64,000 bases of DNA from Planctomycetota bacterium. GTDB taxonomy: Bacteria > Planctomycetota > B15-G4. Below are positions 33,737-41,427 of the stretch, one piece after another. A program made the translations under genes and the position numbers. The notes under the pieces are model-generated. The model had not been told where the DNA came from. It did no database searches and saw only the letters and a program-made list of their open reading frames with translations. Position 1 is the stretch's first letter; each line of letters starts with the position of its first letter. The stretch covers positions 1-64,000 of the forward strand of contig JAJDEQ010000164.1 in NCBI GenBank assembly GCA_029259695.1, in the 5' to 3' direction.

Positions 33737-34675
33737 TCAGGCCTCCGCGCGCCCCGCCAGCCGGCTCGGAGCAGGCAGCGGCACCCGGACGCCCCGCGGC
33801 ACCGGCAACCGGGCCTCGAGACTGTGCAGCGCCGCCAGCGCCCAGCGCTCCCAGGACGGGCGATGCTTGCGGAAGTACGACGTCCGGCTCGCGCGCACCA
33901 CGGCCTCGAGCGTGGCATCGACGCGACCGCGCACCACGTGCGGGTGGCGGTGGACGACGTGCAGGTCGGGATGGAAGACGGCCCGCGAGCCGGTCCGCTT
34001 CAGGCGCTGGGCCAGGTCCACGTCCTCGTAGTACAGGAAGAAGCGCTCGTCGAAGCCGCCGGCGGAGAGGAGGGCCTCCCGGCGCGCGAACAGGCAGGCG
34101 CCCGTGAGCCAGTCGACGACGCGCGCGTCGTGGGGCTGGATGTCGGCGGGGTCCCGCACGCGCCCCGTGAGCATGCGCGCCAGCGTGGGGAAGTGACCGC
34201 ACGAGGCCTCGACGCCGCCTCGGGCCAGGCGGATGCGCGGGCCGAGCAGGGCCACGTCGTCACCGAGCCGCGCGAGCAGGTCCGGCAGGGCATCGAGTCC
34301 ACCCCGCGGCACGTGCACGTCCGCGTTGGAACAGGCCAGCCAGCGCCCGCGCGCCTGCCGCGCCCCGACGTTCGCCGCGCTGCCGTAGCCCGGGTTGTGC
34401 TCGTGTCGCACCACCGTGGCGTCGGGCGCGAGACGTTCGGCACAGGCCGCCGAGCCGTCGTCCGAACCGTTGTCGACGACGATCAGCTCGCACGTGAACC
34501 CGCTGCGCGCCCAGGCCTCGCGCGCCGCGTCGAGCGAGGGCAACAGTCGCGCCAGATCGGAGGCGCTGCGATGACTCACGGCGATCCAGGTCAGGTCGAC
34601 CTCGCCACCGCGCGGCAACCGCCCGTGCGGGCGCTCGCCACCACGGCGGGCCGGGCTCCGGACGGTCTCGTTCAT
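33737..34675 (-). CDS. GT2 glycosyltransferase (rhamnosyltransferase-like)
   Basis: 312 residues. GT-A fold motifs: TWIAVSHRSASDLARLLPSL, LIVVDNGSDDGS, NPGYGSAANVGARQARG, the DxD-like SNADVHVP, LTGACLFARREALLSAGGFDERFFLYYEDVDLAQRLKRTG. This arrangement is typical of WbbL-type GT2 enzymes that add rhamnose or related sugars to lipid-linked glycans. ATG 34675 is chosen; upstream sequence in frame is shadow. It converges on the sulfatase-like gene (29 bases between stops) and is separated from the M28 peptidase by a 135-base divergent spacer. Confidence 0.9.
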   Translation of the reverse strand: MNETVRSPARRGGERPHGRLPRGGEVDLTWIAVSHRSASDLARLLPSLDAAREAWARSGFTCELIVVDNGSDDGSAACAERLAPDATVVRHEHNPGYGSAANVGARQARGRWLACSNADVHVPRGGLDALPDLLARLGDDVALLGPRIRLARGGVEASCGHFPTLARMLTGRVRDPADIQPHDARVVDWLTGACLFARREALLSAGGFDERFFLYYEDVDLAQRLKRTGSRAVFHPDLHVVHRHPHVVRGRVDATLEAVVRASRTSYFRKHRPSWERWALAALHSLEARLPVPRGVRVPLPAPSRLAGRAEA

Positions 34676-34810
34676 GGCGCCTCGCGGGTGACTGCTGACG
34701 GCGATCGTCCGGCGACGACCGCTGACACCAAGCCCACAGCATGGCGAACGAGGGGTCGCCGGTCCAACCCGGGTATGCTGTCGCGCCCCGCGCCCCCCGA
34801 GGAGATGGCC

Positions 34811-36271
34811 ATGGCCCGTCGGCGGACCCCGTGCATGTTCGTGCTCGCATTCGTCGTCTGGGCGCACGTGGCGCCGACAGCGGTGCCGCAGACCCCCGAT
34901 GACGCGCTCGCCGCGGCAGCGCAGGCGCGCGTCGCACCCTACCGGGACACGGTGCAGGCGATCATCGATCGTTCCCTCGAGGTGGGCGGCGCCTTCCCCC
35001 TGCTCACCGAGCTGTGCACCCGCGCGCCGCACCGGCTGAGTGGTTCGCCGGGCGCGGCGGCCGCGGTCGAGTGGGCACGTCAGCAGATGGAGCGAGCCGG
35101 CCTCGAGAACGAGCGGCTCGTGCCGGTCACCGTTCCCCACTGGGAGCGCGGGTCGATCGAGCAACTGCACATCGTCGCGCCTGCGGCACTGCGTGAGGAG
35201 CTGACCATCCTCGCCCTCGGCGGCACCGAGGGCACCCCGCCCGAAGGCGTGAGCGGTGAGGTGATCGAGGTGCAGTCCTTCGACGAGCTGTTCGAACGCG
35301 CCGCCGAAGCCGAGGGCAAGATCGTGTTCTTCAACCGCCCGATGGACGCTCGCCTGCCGAGCACGTTCGAGGCCTACGGCGGTGCGGTCGGCCAGCGCGC
35401 GAACGGCGCGGCCGAGGCGGCCAAGGTCGGCGCCGTCGCCGCGATCGTGCGCTCCGTGACGACACGCCTCGACGACTTCCCCCACACCGGCGGCATGCGC
35501 TACCAGGACGGCATCCCGCGCATCCCCACCGCGGCCGTGAGCACGCTCGATGCCGAGCGTCTGTCCACGCTGATCGAGCGGGCCGGCCCGATCGAACTCA
35601 CCCTGCGGCTGGACGCCCGCTGGCGCGACGACGCCCCGTCCTTCAACGTCGTGGGCGAGATCGTGGGTGACGAGAGGCCCGAGGAGATCGTGCTCGTGGG
35701 CGGGCACCTCGATGGCTGGGACGTGGGCCAGGGCGCACACGACGACGGCTCGGGCAGCATGCACGCCCTGCAGGCCGTGCGGCTGATCAAGCAGCTCGGG
35801 CTCTCACCACGCCGCACGATCCGCGTGTGCCTGTTCATGAACGAGGAGAACGGCCTGCGCGGGGCCGCCGCCTACCGGGCCGCCTTCGCCGACGAGCTGG
35901 AGCGACACGTGTTCGCGCTGGAGTCGGACCGTGGCGGGTTCACGCCGCGCGGCTTCACCACCAACGCGAAGCCCGAAGCGCGCGCCATCATCGAAGCGGT
36001 GGCCGGGATGTACACCGCCGTCGGCGCCGACAAGGTCATCGATGGCAGCGGCGGCGCCGACATCAACGGCCTGGCCACCCACGGCGTGGTGCTCGCGGGC
36101 TACCTGCCCGACGGCCAGCGCTACTTCGACCTGCACCACTCCGAGCGCGACACGCTCGATCAGGTGAGCCCGCGCGAACTCGAGCTGGGCGCGGGCGTCA
36201 TCGCCGGGCTGATCTACGTCGTGGCCGACCTCGAACAGACCCTGCCGCGCAACTTCGACAGCGATCGCTGA
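34811..36271 (+). CDS. Secreted M28-family zinc metallopeptidase
   Basis: 486 residues, with signal peptide (MFVLAFVVWAHVAPTAV). GAGGAG just before the ATG at 34811 supports that start over the ATG at 34805. Zinc ligands are clear: GGHLDGWDVGQGAHDDGSGS gives His, Asp and the bridging Asp; NEENGLRGA supplies the catalytic Glu and second Glu; HHSERDT gives the last His. A PA-type insert domain lies at about 130-260 (FELFERAAEAEGKIVFFN). This is the plasma glutamate carboxypeptidase/aminopeptidase branch of M28, which cleaves small peptides outside the cytoplasm. It converges with the porin gene (22 bases between stops). Confidence 0.9.
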   Translation: MARRRTPCMFVLAFVVWAHVAPTAVPQTPDDALAAAAQARVAPYRDTVQAIIDRSLEVGGAFPLLTELCTRAPHRLSGSPGAAAAVEWARQQMERAGLENERLVPVTVPHWERGSIEQLHIVAPAALREELTILALGGTEGTPPEGVSGEVIEVQSFDELFERAAEAEGKIVFFNRPMDARLPSTFEAYGGAVGQRANGAAEAAKVGAVAAIVRSVTTRLDDFPHTGGMRYQDGIPRIPTAAVSTLDAERLSTLIERAGPIELTLRLDARWRDDAPSFNVVGEIVGDERPEEIVLVGGHLDGWDVGQGAHDDGSGSMHALQAVRLIKQLGLSPRRTIRVCLFMNEENGLRGAAAYRAAFADELERHVFALESDRGGFTPRGFTTNAKPEARAIIEAVAGMYTAVGADKVIDGSGGADINGLATHGVVLAGYLPDGQRYFDLHHSERDTLDQVSPRELELGAGVIAGLIYVVADLEQTLPRNFDSDR

Positions 36272-36293
36272 CCGCGGACGAGGAGTCCGGGCT

Positions 36294-37745
36294 CTAGAAG
36301 TCCGTCTGCCAGCGCATGAGGAAGATGTCGGCGTCGCCGTTGACGCTCTCGTCCATGTCCGCCCGGACCCAGTTGAACATCATCCGCGTGTTGCGGCTGA
36401 GGTACCAGTTGAGGCCGACGGTGTAGTCGGTGAGCTCGCCGCCGGTGAGGTCGGCGTCCTCGAGGTCGAGCGTCGACCAGCGAGCGGCCACCTCCCAGGC
36501 GCCCTTGCCCTTCTTGCCGTCCTTGGTGATCACCGGATCCTCGGGCACCACGCGGTTGAAGGCGCCGGCGCCCTTCTTGTACGGACGCGACTCCCCGGTG
36601 AGGAAGTAGCTGGCGTAGACGTATCCGCCATCGAGCTGGGGGTCGTCCATGGTGTCGCTCTCGACGTCGGCCCGGACAAACTCACCCTGGACCGAGAACG
36701 GGCCGTCGACGTAGGCCGCCTCGACCCCCATCAGCAGCATGTCGTCCGCCTCGAAGTCGCCCGTGTCCACGAAGCGCTGGAGCTGGTGCGCCTCGGGACG
36801 TGAGCGGAAGCGCAGCATGTCACCTTCGATCGAACGACTGCTGATGGCCGCACCGAGGTGCAGCAGGCGCTGGTTGTCGGGCTGATACAGGGCCAGGCCG
36901 CTCAGACGCGCGGTGACGGCGCCCGAGCCGTCGCCGGAGGCGTCACCGAAGCTGTCGGTGCCGTCGCGGAACACACCGACCTGCAACGCGACGCGCTTGT
37001 CGGCCCAGGTCTGGGTCGTCCCGATACCGGTGCTGCGCCCGGGCACGAGGGCGTTGGGCAGGGCCCGTTCCAGGAAGGTGACGTAGTTGGAGCTCGTGTT
37101 CTCCTCGAGACTGAACGGCTCCTTGAACTGACCGACGCGCACGTTGTCGATGACCGGCAGCTGGTTGAACTGCATGTACACGTCCTTGAAGTCCGCATCC
37201 CCGCCGGCGAAGTCGTACTGGGCCTTCCACTGGAGCTGCTTGTCGTAGACGTCGCCCGACATGTAGATGCGCGAGCGGCGGAACTCGCTGCCGTCATCCA
37301 GGTTGCCGACCGAGTCCTCCGCGTTGCTGTCGCCGCTGGCGAACGTGTTGTCGACCTGGATGCGGCCGCCGATCTTGATGTTGACGTCATCGCTCTCGAA
37401 GCGCAGGCCGTCCTTCCAGCGCACCTTCATGCCGCCGTTGGCCTCGGCGATCTGGGCCTTGAGGCTCTCGAGCGTCGAGCCCAGCTGCATGTCCGGGCCG
37501 AGGATCGACTCGATGTTGGCGATGCGTTGCTCGAGGTCGCTGAGCTGCTGCAGCAGGGCGGCGTCCACGCTGCCATCCCGCTTGCCATCGACATCCGCGG
37601 GCGCGGCCGCGGGCTCGGTGGCGGGTCGGGCCGGCTGCCCTGGCCGGACCGGCAGGGCAGGCTCGTCGCCCACCAGCAGCAGCTGTCCGGTGGCGGGGAG
37701 CGTGAGGACACCAAGGGCGATCAAGCTGGTGATCATCTGGGTCAA
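36294..37745 (-). CDS. Phosphate-selective porin OprP/OprO-like
   Basis: 483 residues from TTG 37745, which has GGAG seven bases upstream; ATG 37736 is close by and equally possible. Signal segment (MITSLIALGVLTLPATG), then a coiled-coil stretch (ALLQQLSDLEQRIANIESIL). A 16-stranded barrel of the Porin_O_P family follows: KIGGRIQVD, the FRRSRIYMSGDVYDKQLQWKAQYDFAGG segment, VRVGQFKEPFSLEENTSSNYVTFLER, and a terminal aromatic residue (WQTDF) for barrel assembly. It lies directly after phoU and has its own PHO box, so it is probably the outer-membrane phosphate entry route under phosphate starvation. Confidence 0.92.
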   Translation of the reverse strand: MTQMITSLIALGVLTLPATGQLLLVGDEPALPVRPGQPARPATEPAAAPADVDGKRDGSVDAALLQQLSDLEQRIANIESILGPDMQLGSTLESLKAQIAEANGGMKVRWKDGLRFESDDVNIKIGGRIQVDNTFASGDSNAEDSVGNLDDGSEFRRSRIYMSGDVYDKQLQWKAQYDFAGGDADFKDVYMQFNQLPVIDNVRVGQFKEPFSLEENTSSNYVTFLERALPNALVPGRSTGIGTTQTWADKRVALQVGVFRDGTDSFGDASGDGSGAVTARLSGLALYQPDNQRLLHLGAAISSRSIEGDMLRFRSRPEAHQLQRFVDTGDFEADDMLLMGVEAAYVDGPFSVQGEFVRADVESDTMDDPQLDGGYVYASYFLTGESRPYKKGAGAFNRVVPEDPVITKDGKKGKGAWEVAARWSTLDLEDADLTGGELTDYTVGLNWYLSRNTRMMFNWVRADMDESVNGDADIFLMRWQTDF

Positions 37746-37851
37746 GGGGGAACTCCGAGCGAATGGCGTCGGGGATGTCGTCGGCTGATCGGGACCGCAT
37801 GGTCCACGTCTGCGAGCTGCATGGAATCCTGTCCGCCCCTCCAGCGTGCTG

Positions 37852-37880
37852 CGTGTGCGCTTCGTGAAGAAACGATGAAA
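37852..37880 (-). promoter_or_regulatory. PHO box upstream of the porin gene
   Basis: Three 7-base units on the minus strand start every 11 bases: TTTCATC (37874-37880), CTTCACG (37863-37869), GCACACG (37852-37858). They match 5, 5 and 4 of 7 positions of the GTTCACC unit of Streptomyces PHO boxes. About 110 bases upstream of the start codon. Confidence 0.55.
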
Positions 37881-38002
37881 CCACCTCGCGCTCACTTGCT
37901 GGCCACGGAGCCCCCCGCGCTCCCGAATACGGCCTCCCCCAGGGCCCTCACGGCCCCTCGAGGCCGCCCCCGCAGGGCCCCGCAGCCCAGCGGCCGGTCC
38001 TC

Positions 38003-38020
38003 CCCCCCGGCGCCGGGGGG
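38003..38020 (-). other. Perfect 18-base palindrome between phoU and the porin gene
   Basis: CCCCCCGGCGCCGGGGGG reads the same on both strands and lies nine bases beyond the phoU stop codon. It would form a very stable hairpin in the transcript; there is no T-run, so it may act as an mRNA end-protecting or attenuating structure rather than an intrinsic terminator. Confidence 0.6.
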
Positions 38021-38029
38021 CTCGGAATC

Positions 38030-38713
38030 TCAGATCGCGTCGTACTGGTGCGGGCGTGAGAGCGGCCAGTGACGGATGTCGATCGCATCCACCATGAAGA
38101 CCACGTCCTCGGCGATGTTCGTGGCCAGGTCAGCGATGCGCTCCAGGTTGCGCGAAGCGGAGAGGCACAGCAGGCTGGCCTCCACGGCCGAGGGGTCGCG
38201 CTTCATGCGCCGCTCGAGCAACTCGAAGTGGGCCCGGTTGATCTCGTCGACGATGTCGTCCCGGGGAACGACCAGGCGTGCGGCGCTGGAATCACGCTCG
38301 ACCAGGGCGTCGAGTGCGTCGCGCAACATGCCCCGGCAGGTCTCGGTCATGCGCTCGAACTGCAGCGGCTCGTCGAGGGCCGGCAGGGCGAACAGATCGA
38401 GAGCCCGTTGGGCGATGTTCTTGGCCAGATCGGCGATGCGCTCCAGGTCGTTGTTGATCTTCATGATCGCCGTGATGAAGCGCAGGTCGCCGGCCACCGG
38501 CTGGTGCAGTGCCAGCACCTTGAGGCACTCCTCGTCGATCTGCAGTTCCATCTGATCGATGTTCTGGTCGGAGTTGATGACGCGTCGAGCCAACTCCGCC
38601 TCACGCCGGACGAGCGCTTCCGTCGCGTCACGCACCGCGGCCTCGACCAGTCCACCCATGCTGAGGATGTTCTGTCGCAGCTTCGTGAGATCACGCTGCA
38701 GATGGGTGACCAT
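38030..38713 (-). CDS. phoU: Phosphate-specific transport regulatory protein PhoU
   Basis: 227 residues, two PhoU domains of three helices each. Each repeat carries the conserved metal-binding pattern: DLERIADLAKNIAQRA in the first and NLERIADLATNIAEDVVFM in the second. Negative modulator linking the PstSCAB transporter to the PhoR kinase in the cytoplasm. Follows pstB after 81 bases and is transcribed with it. The length is normal for the family. Confidence 0.96.
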   Translation of the reverse strand: MVTHLQRDLTKLRQNILSMGGLVEAAVRDATEALVRREAELARRVINSDQNIDQMELQIDEECLKVLALHQPVAGDLRFITAIMKINNDLERIADLAKNIAQRALDLFALPALDEPLQFERMTETCRGMLRDALDALVERDSSAARLVVPRDDIVDEINRAHFELLERRMKRDPSAVEASLLCLSASRNLERIADLATNIAEDVVFMVDAIDIRHWPLSRPHQYDAI

Positions 38714-38794
38714 GTGGGTTCCTGCCTGGCTTGGAGTCGTCCCGACGGGTTGCGCCGGCTGGGGGCGTCCGGATGAACTGTTTCCGAGTCCGGC

Positions 38795-39730
38795 TCAGCC
38801 GAATCGGCCGGTGATGTAGTCTTCGGTCTCGCTGCGCTGCGGTGAGGTGAAGATGTCCCGGGTCGGGCCGGCCTCGATCAGGTAACCGCGGTACATGAAC
38901 GCCGTGTAGTCACTCGTGCGCGACGCCTGCTGCATGTTGTGGGTGACGATCAGCACCGAGTAGCTGCCGCGCAGCTCGTCGATCAGGTCCTCGATGCGAC
39001 CCGTGGCGATGGGGTCGAGCGCCGAACAGGGCTCGTCCATGAGCAACACCTCGGGCTCGGCGGCGATGGCCCGGGCTATGCACAGCCGCTGCTGCTGACC
39101 ACCCGACATGCCCAGGGCGCTGTCGTGCAGGCGGTCCTTCACCTCCTCCCACAGGGCGGCGCCGCGCAGGCTGCGCTCACACACTTCGTCGAGCACCTGT
39201 CGCCGCCGCTCGCCGTCGATACGCAGCGGGTAGACCACGTTCTCGTAGATGCTCATGGGGAAGGGGTTGGGCTTCTGGAAGACCATGCCCATCCGCTTGC
39301 GCAGCTCGATCACGTCCACGCCCGGCGCGTAGATCGATTCGCCTTCCAGGCGCATGTCGCCCTCGGTGCGCACCGTGTCGATCAGGTCGTTGAGCCGATT
39401 CACCGAGCGCAGCAGGGTGGACTTGCCGCAGCCGGACGGACCGATCAACGAAGTGACCTTGTTGGCCGGGATCGACAAGCCGATCTCGTACAGAGCCTGC
39501 ACCTCGGCGTAGTAGAGGCTGAAGGCGTCGATGTCGAGCACGTGTTGCTCGGCCAGCATGGCCTCGTGCGTCGCGGTGTGGATGCGTTCACCGCGCTCGA
39601 TCGTGTCGAGGATCGATGGCTGGTCACGGTCGCGCGGAACGGTCCGGCCGACCGACGGCGGAGTGATCACCCCGTCGGACGAGGCGGACGACAGGGACAC
39701 AGACTCGGGAGAGGTCAGGGTTTGCTCCAT
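38795..39730 (-). CDS. pstB: Phosphate ABC transporter ATPase PstB
   Basis: 311 residues, about 50 longer than usual because of a Ser/Thr-rich N-terminal extension. ATPase motifs: Walker [11 protein letters not shown]-loop [14 protein letters not shown], signature [14 protein letters not shown], Walker [17 protein letters not shown], switch VTHNMQQA, with the PstB-specific SVNRLNDL and [10 protein letters not shown] segments. Cytoplasmic energy subunit of high-affinity phosphate uptake. Its ATG shares one base with the pstA stop (TGATG at 39728-39732), so translation is coupled. Confidence 0.96.
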   Translation of the reverse strand: MEQTLTSPESVSLSSASSDGVITPPSVGRTVPRDRDQPSILDTIERGERIHTATHEAMLAEQHVLDIDAFSLYYAEVQALYEIGLSIPANKVTSLIGPSGCGKSTLLRSVNRLNDLIDTVRTEGDMRLEGESIYAPGVDVIELRKRMGMVFQKPNPFPMSIYENVVYPLRIDGERRRQVLDEVCERSLRGAALWEEVKDRLHDSALGMSGGQQQRLCIARAIAAEPEVLLMDEPCSALDPIATGRIEDLIDELRGSYSVLIVTHNMQQASRTSDYTAFMYRGYLIEAGPTRDIFTSPQRSETEDYITGRFG

Positions 39731-41427
39731 CAGATCCGTCCAGTCACGTAGCGGCGGCGGAGTCTGCTGCGAATCGAGATGGCGGCGATGTCGAGCGCCA
39801 CGACGATCCCGATCAACAGCAGGGTGGTGGTGAAGACCATGGGCTTGGCGGCTTCGCTGTTCTGGCTGTGGAAGCCCAGGTCATAGATGTGATACCCGAG
39901 GTGCATGAAGCTGCGCTCGAGGTGCACGAACGGCGCGTGCATGTCCAGCGGCAGCTCGGGCGCGAGCTTGAGGGCGCCCACGAGCATCAGCGGCGCGACC
40001 TCGCCGGCACCACGGGCGATGGCCAGCACGAGCCCGGTCATGATGCCCGGCAAGGCCCGCGGCAGCACGATGCGCCGGATCGTCTGCCACTTGCTCGCAC
40101 CGCACGCGTAGCTGCCCTCGCGCATCGAGTTGGGCACGGCGGCCAGCGCCTCCTCGGTGGCCACGATGACCACCGGCAGGGTCAGCAACGCCAGGGTCAG
40201 CGAGGCCCACAGGATGCCCCCGGTGCGGAAGGTGGGGCTGGGCAGCTTGGCGGCGAAGAACATCTCGTCGATCCAGGTGCCGGTGAAGTAGCAGAAGAAC
40301 CCCAGGCCGAACACGCCGAACACGATGCTGGGCACGCCCGCGAGGTTGTTCACCGCCACGCGCACGATGCTCACCAGCAGGCCCTGCTTGGCGTACTCGC
40401 GCAGGTACAGGGCCGCCAACACACCGAACGGCACGACGAACACGGTCATGATCAAGGTCATCATGACCGTGCCGAAGATGGCCGGGAACACGCCGCCCTC
40501 CTGGTTGGCGAAGCGCGGTTCGTCGGTCAGGAACTCCCACCAGCGCGACAGGTACACGCCCAGCTTGTCGAGCAACGACAGCTGGTTGGGCGCGAAGGCG
40601 CGCACGATCTCGGCGACCTGGATGCCGGCCTGCTCGCCGTCGGCCGTGGTCAGCTCCAGGGTGTACTCGTCGTTCAGCGCATCCAGCTCGTCGATGCCGG
40701 CGCGCAGCGTGTCGTAACGCCGGGTGCGGGCCTCCTCCGCGGCCTGGAAGCGCTGCTCGGCCTCGCGGTACGGGGCGGAGCGGAAGCCGTGATCCAGGCC
40801 CTCGGTGCGCAACTCGAGGCGCAACGCCTCGCCTTCGGCGTTGAAGTCGCCGATGGGACCACGTTCGATCGCGCGCCGCTCGTGCCAGCGGTCGCGCACC
40901 TCGCCGTGCGCCGCCTGGAACGCAGCCCACACGGTCTCCGGGGTGCCCTCCACCACGCCACCCGGGTGCTCGAAGCGCGTGGGTGTGCCGTAGAAGCGGC
41001 CCCAGTCGAGACGCTCGACGAGGATCGCCCAGTCCGGGTGCGTCTCGGCGACGATGTCACTCTCGTCGGCCCATTCGAAGTGCTCGTCCGTGAGGTCGAA
41101 GTTGGCGCTGCGCATGAGGCGTCGCAGCGCTCCCCCGCTGTCGGGGATCTCCTCGACTCGCGTCAGCTCGCCCATCAACGCGTCGCCGTCCTGCAACTCC
41201 AGGTGCACCAGCGGCACGGGCCAGAAGGTCGTGGTGCCCATGGCGACGACGAGCGAGATCAGGCCCACGATCATGAACACCGCGACCGAGAGCGCTCCCC
41301 CGGTGAGCCAGGTCATGGGCTCGCCGTGGGCGAACAGGGACGCCGCACCCCGGCCGCGACGGGGGCGCTTGGAGGACGGCGCCCGCGCGGGTGACGCTGC
41401 CTGAGGCGGTGGGTTCACGACGCTCAC
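39730..41427 (-). CDS. pstA: Phosphate ABC transporter permease PstA, enlarged form
   Basis: 565 residues, nearly twice the usual 290-300. The first membrane helix ([23 protein letters not shown]) is followed by an extracytoplasmic insert of about 230 residues (roughly 75-300), rich in Arg/Glu and ending in a coiled-coil-like stretch ([18 protein letters not shown]). The usual permease core follows, with the conserved PstA loop [38 protein letters not shown] that contacts PstB. Large PstA/PstC pairs of this kind are known in other bacteria. GTG 41427 overlaps the pstC stop by four bases. Confidence 0.93.
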   Translation of the reverse strand: MSVVNPPPQAASPARAPSSKRPRRGRGAASLFAHGEPMTWLTGGALSVAVFMIVGLISLVVAMGTTTFWPVPLVHLELQDGDALMGELTRVEEIPDSGGALRRLMRSANFDLTDEHFEWADESDIVAETHPDWAILVERLDWGRFYGTPTRFEHPGGVVEGTPETVWAAFQAAHGEVRDRWHERRAIERGPIGDFNAEGEALRLELRTEGLDHGFRSAPYREAEQRFQAAEEARTRRYDTLRAGIDELDALNDEYTLELTTADGEQAGIQVAEIVRAFAPNQLSLLDKLGVYLSRWWEFLTDEPRFANQEGGVFPAIFGTVMMTLIMTVFVVPFGVLAALYLREYAKQGLLVSIVRVAVNNLAGVPSIVFGVFGLGFFCYFTGTWIDEMFFAAKLPSPTFRTGGILWASLTLALLTLPVVIVATEEALAAVPNSMREGSYACGASKWQTIRRIVLPRALPGIMTGLVLAIARGAGEVAPLMLVGALKLAPELPLDMHAPFVHLERSFMHLGYHIYDLGFHSQNSEAAKPMVFTTTLLLIGIVVALDIAAISIRSRLRRRYVTGRI

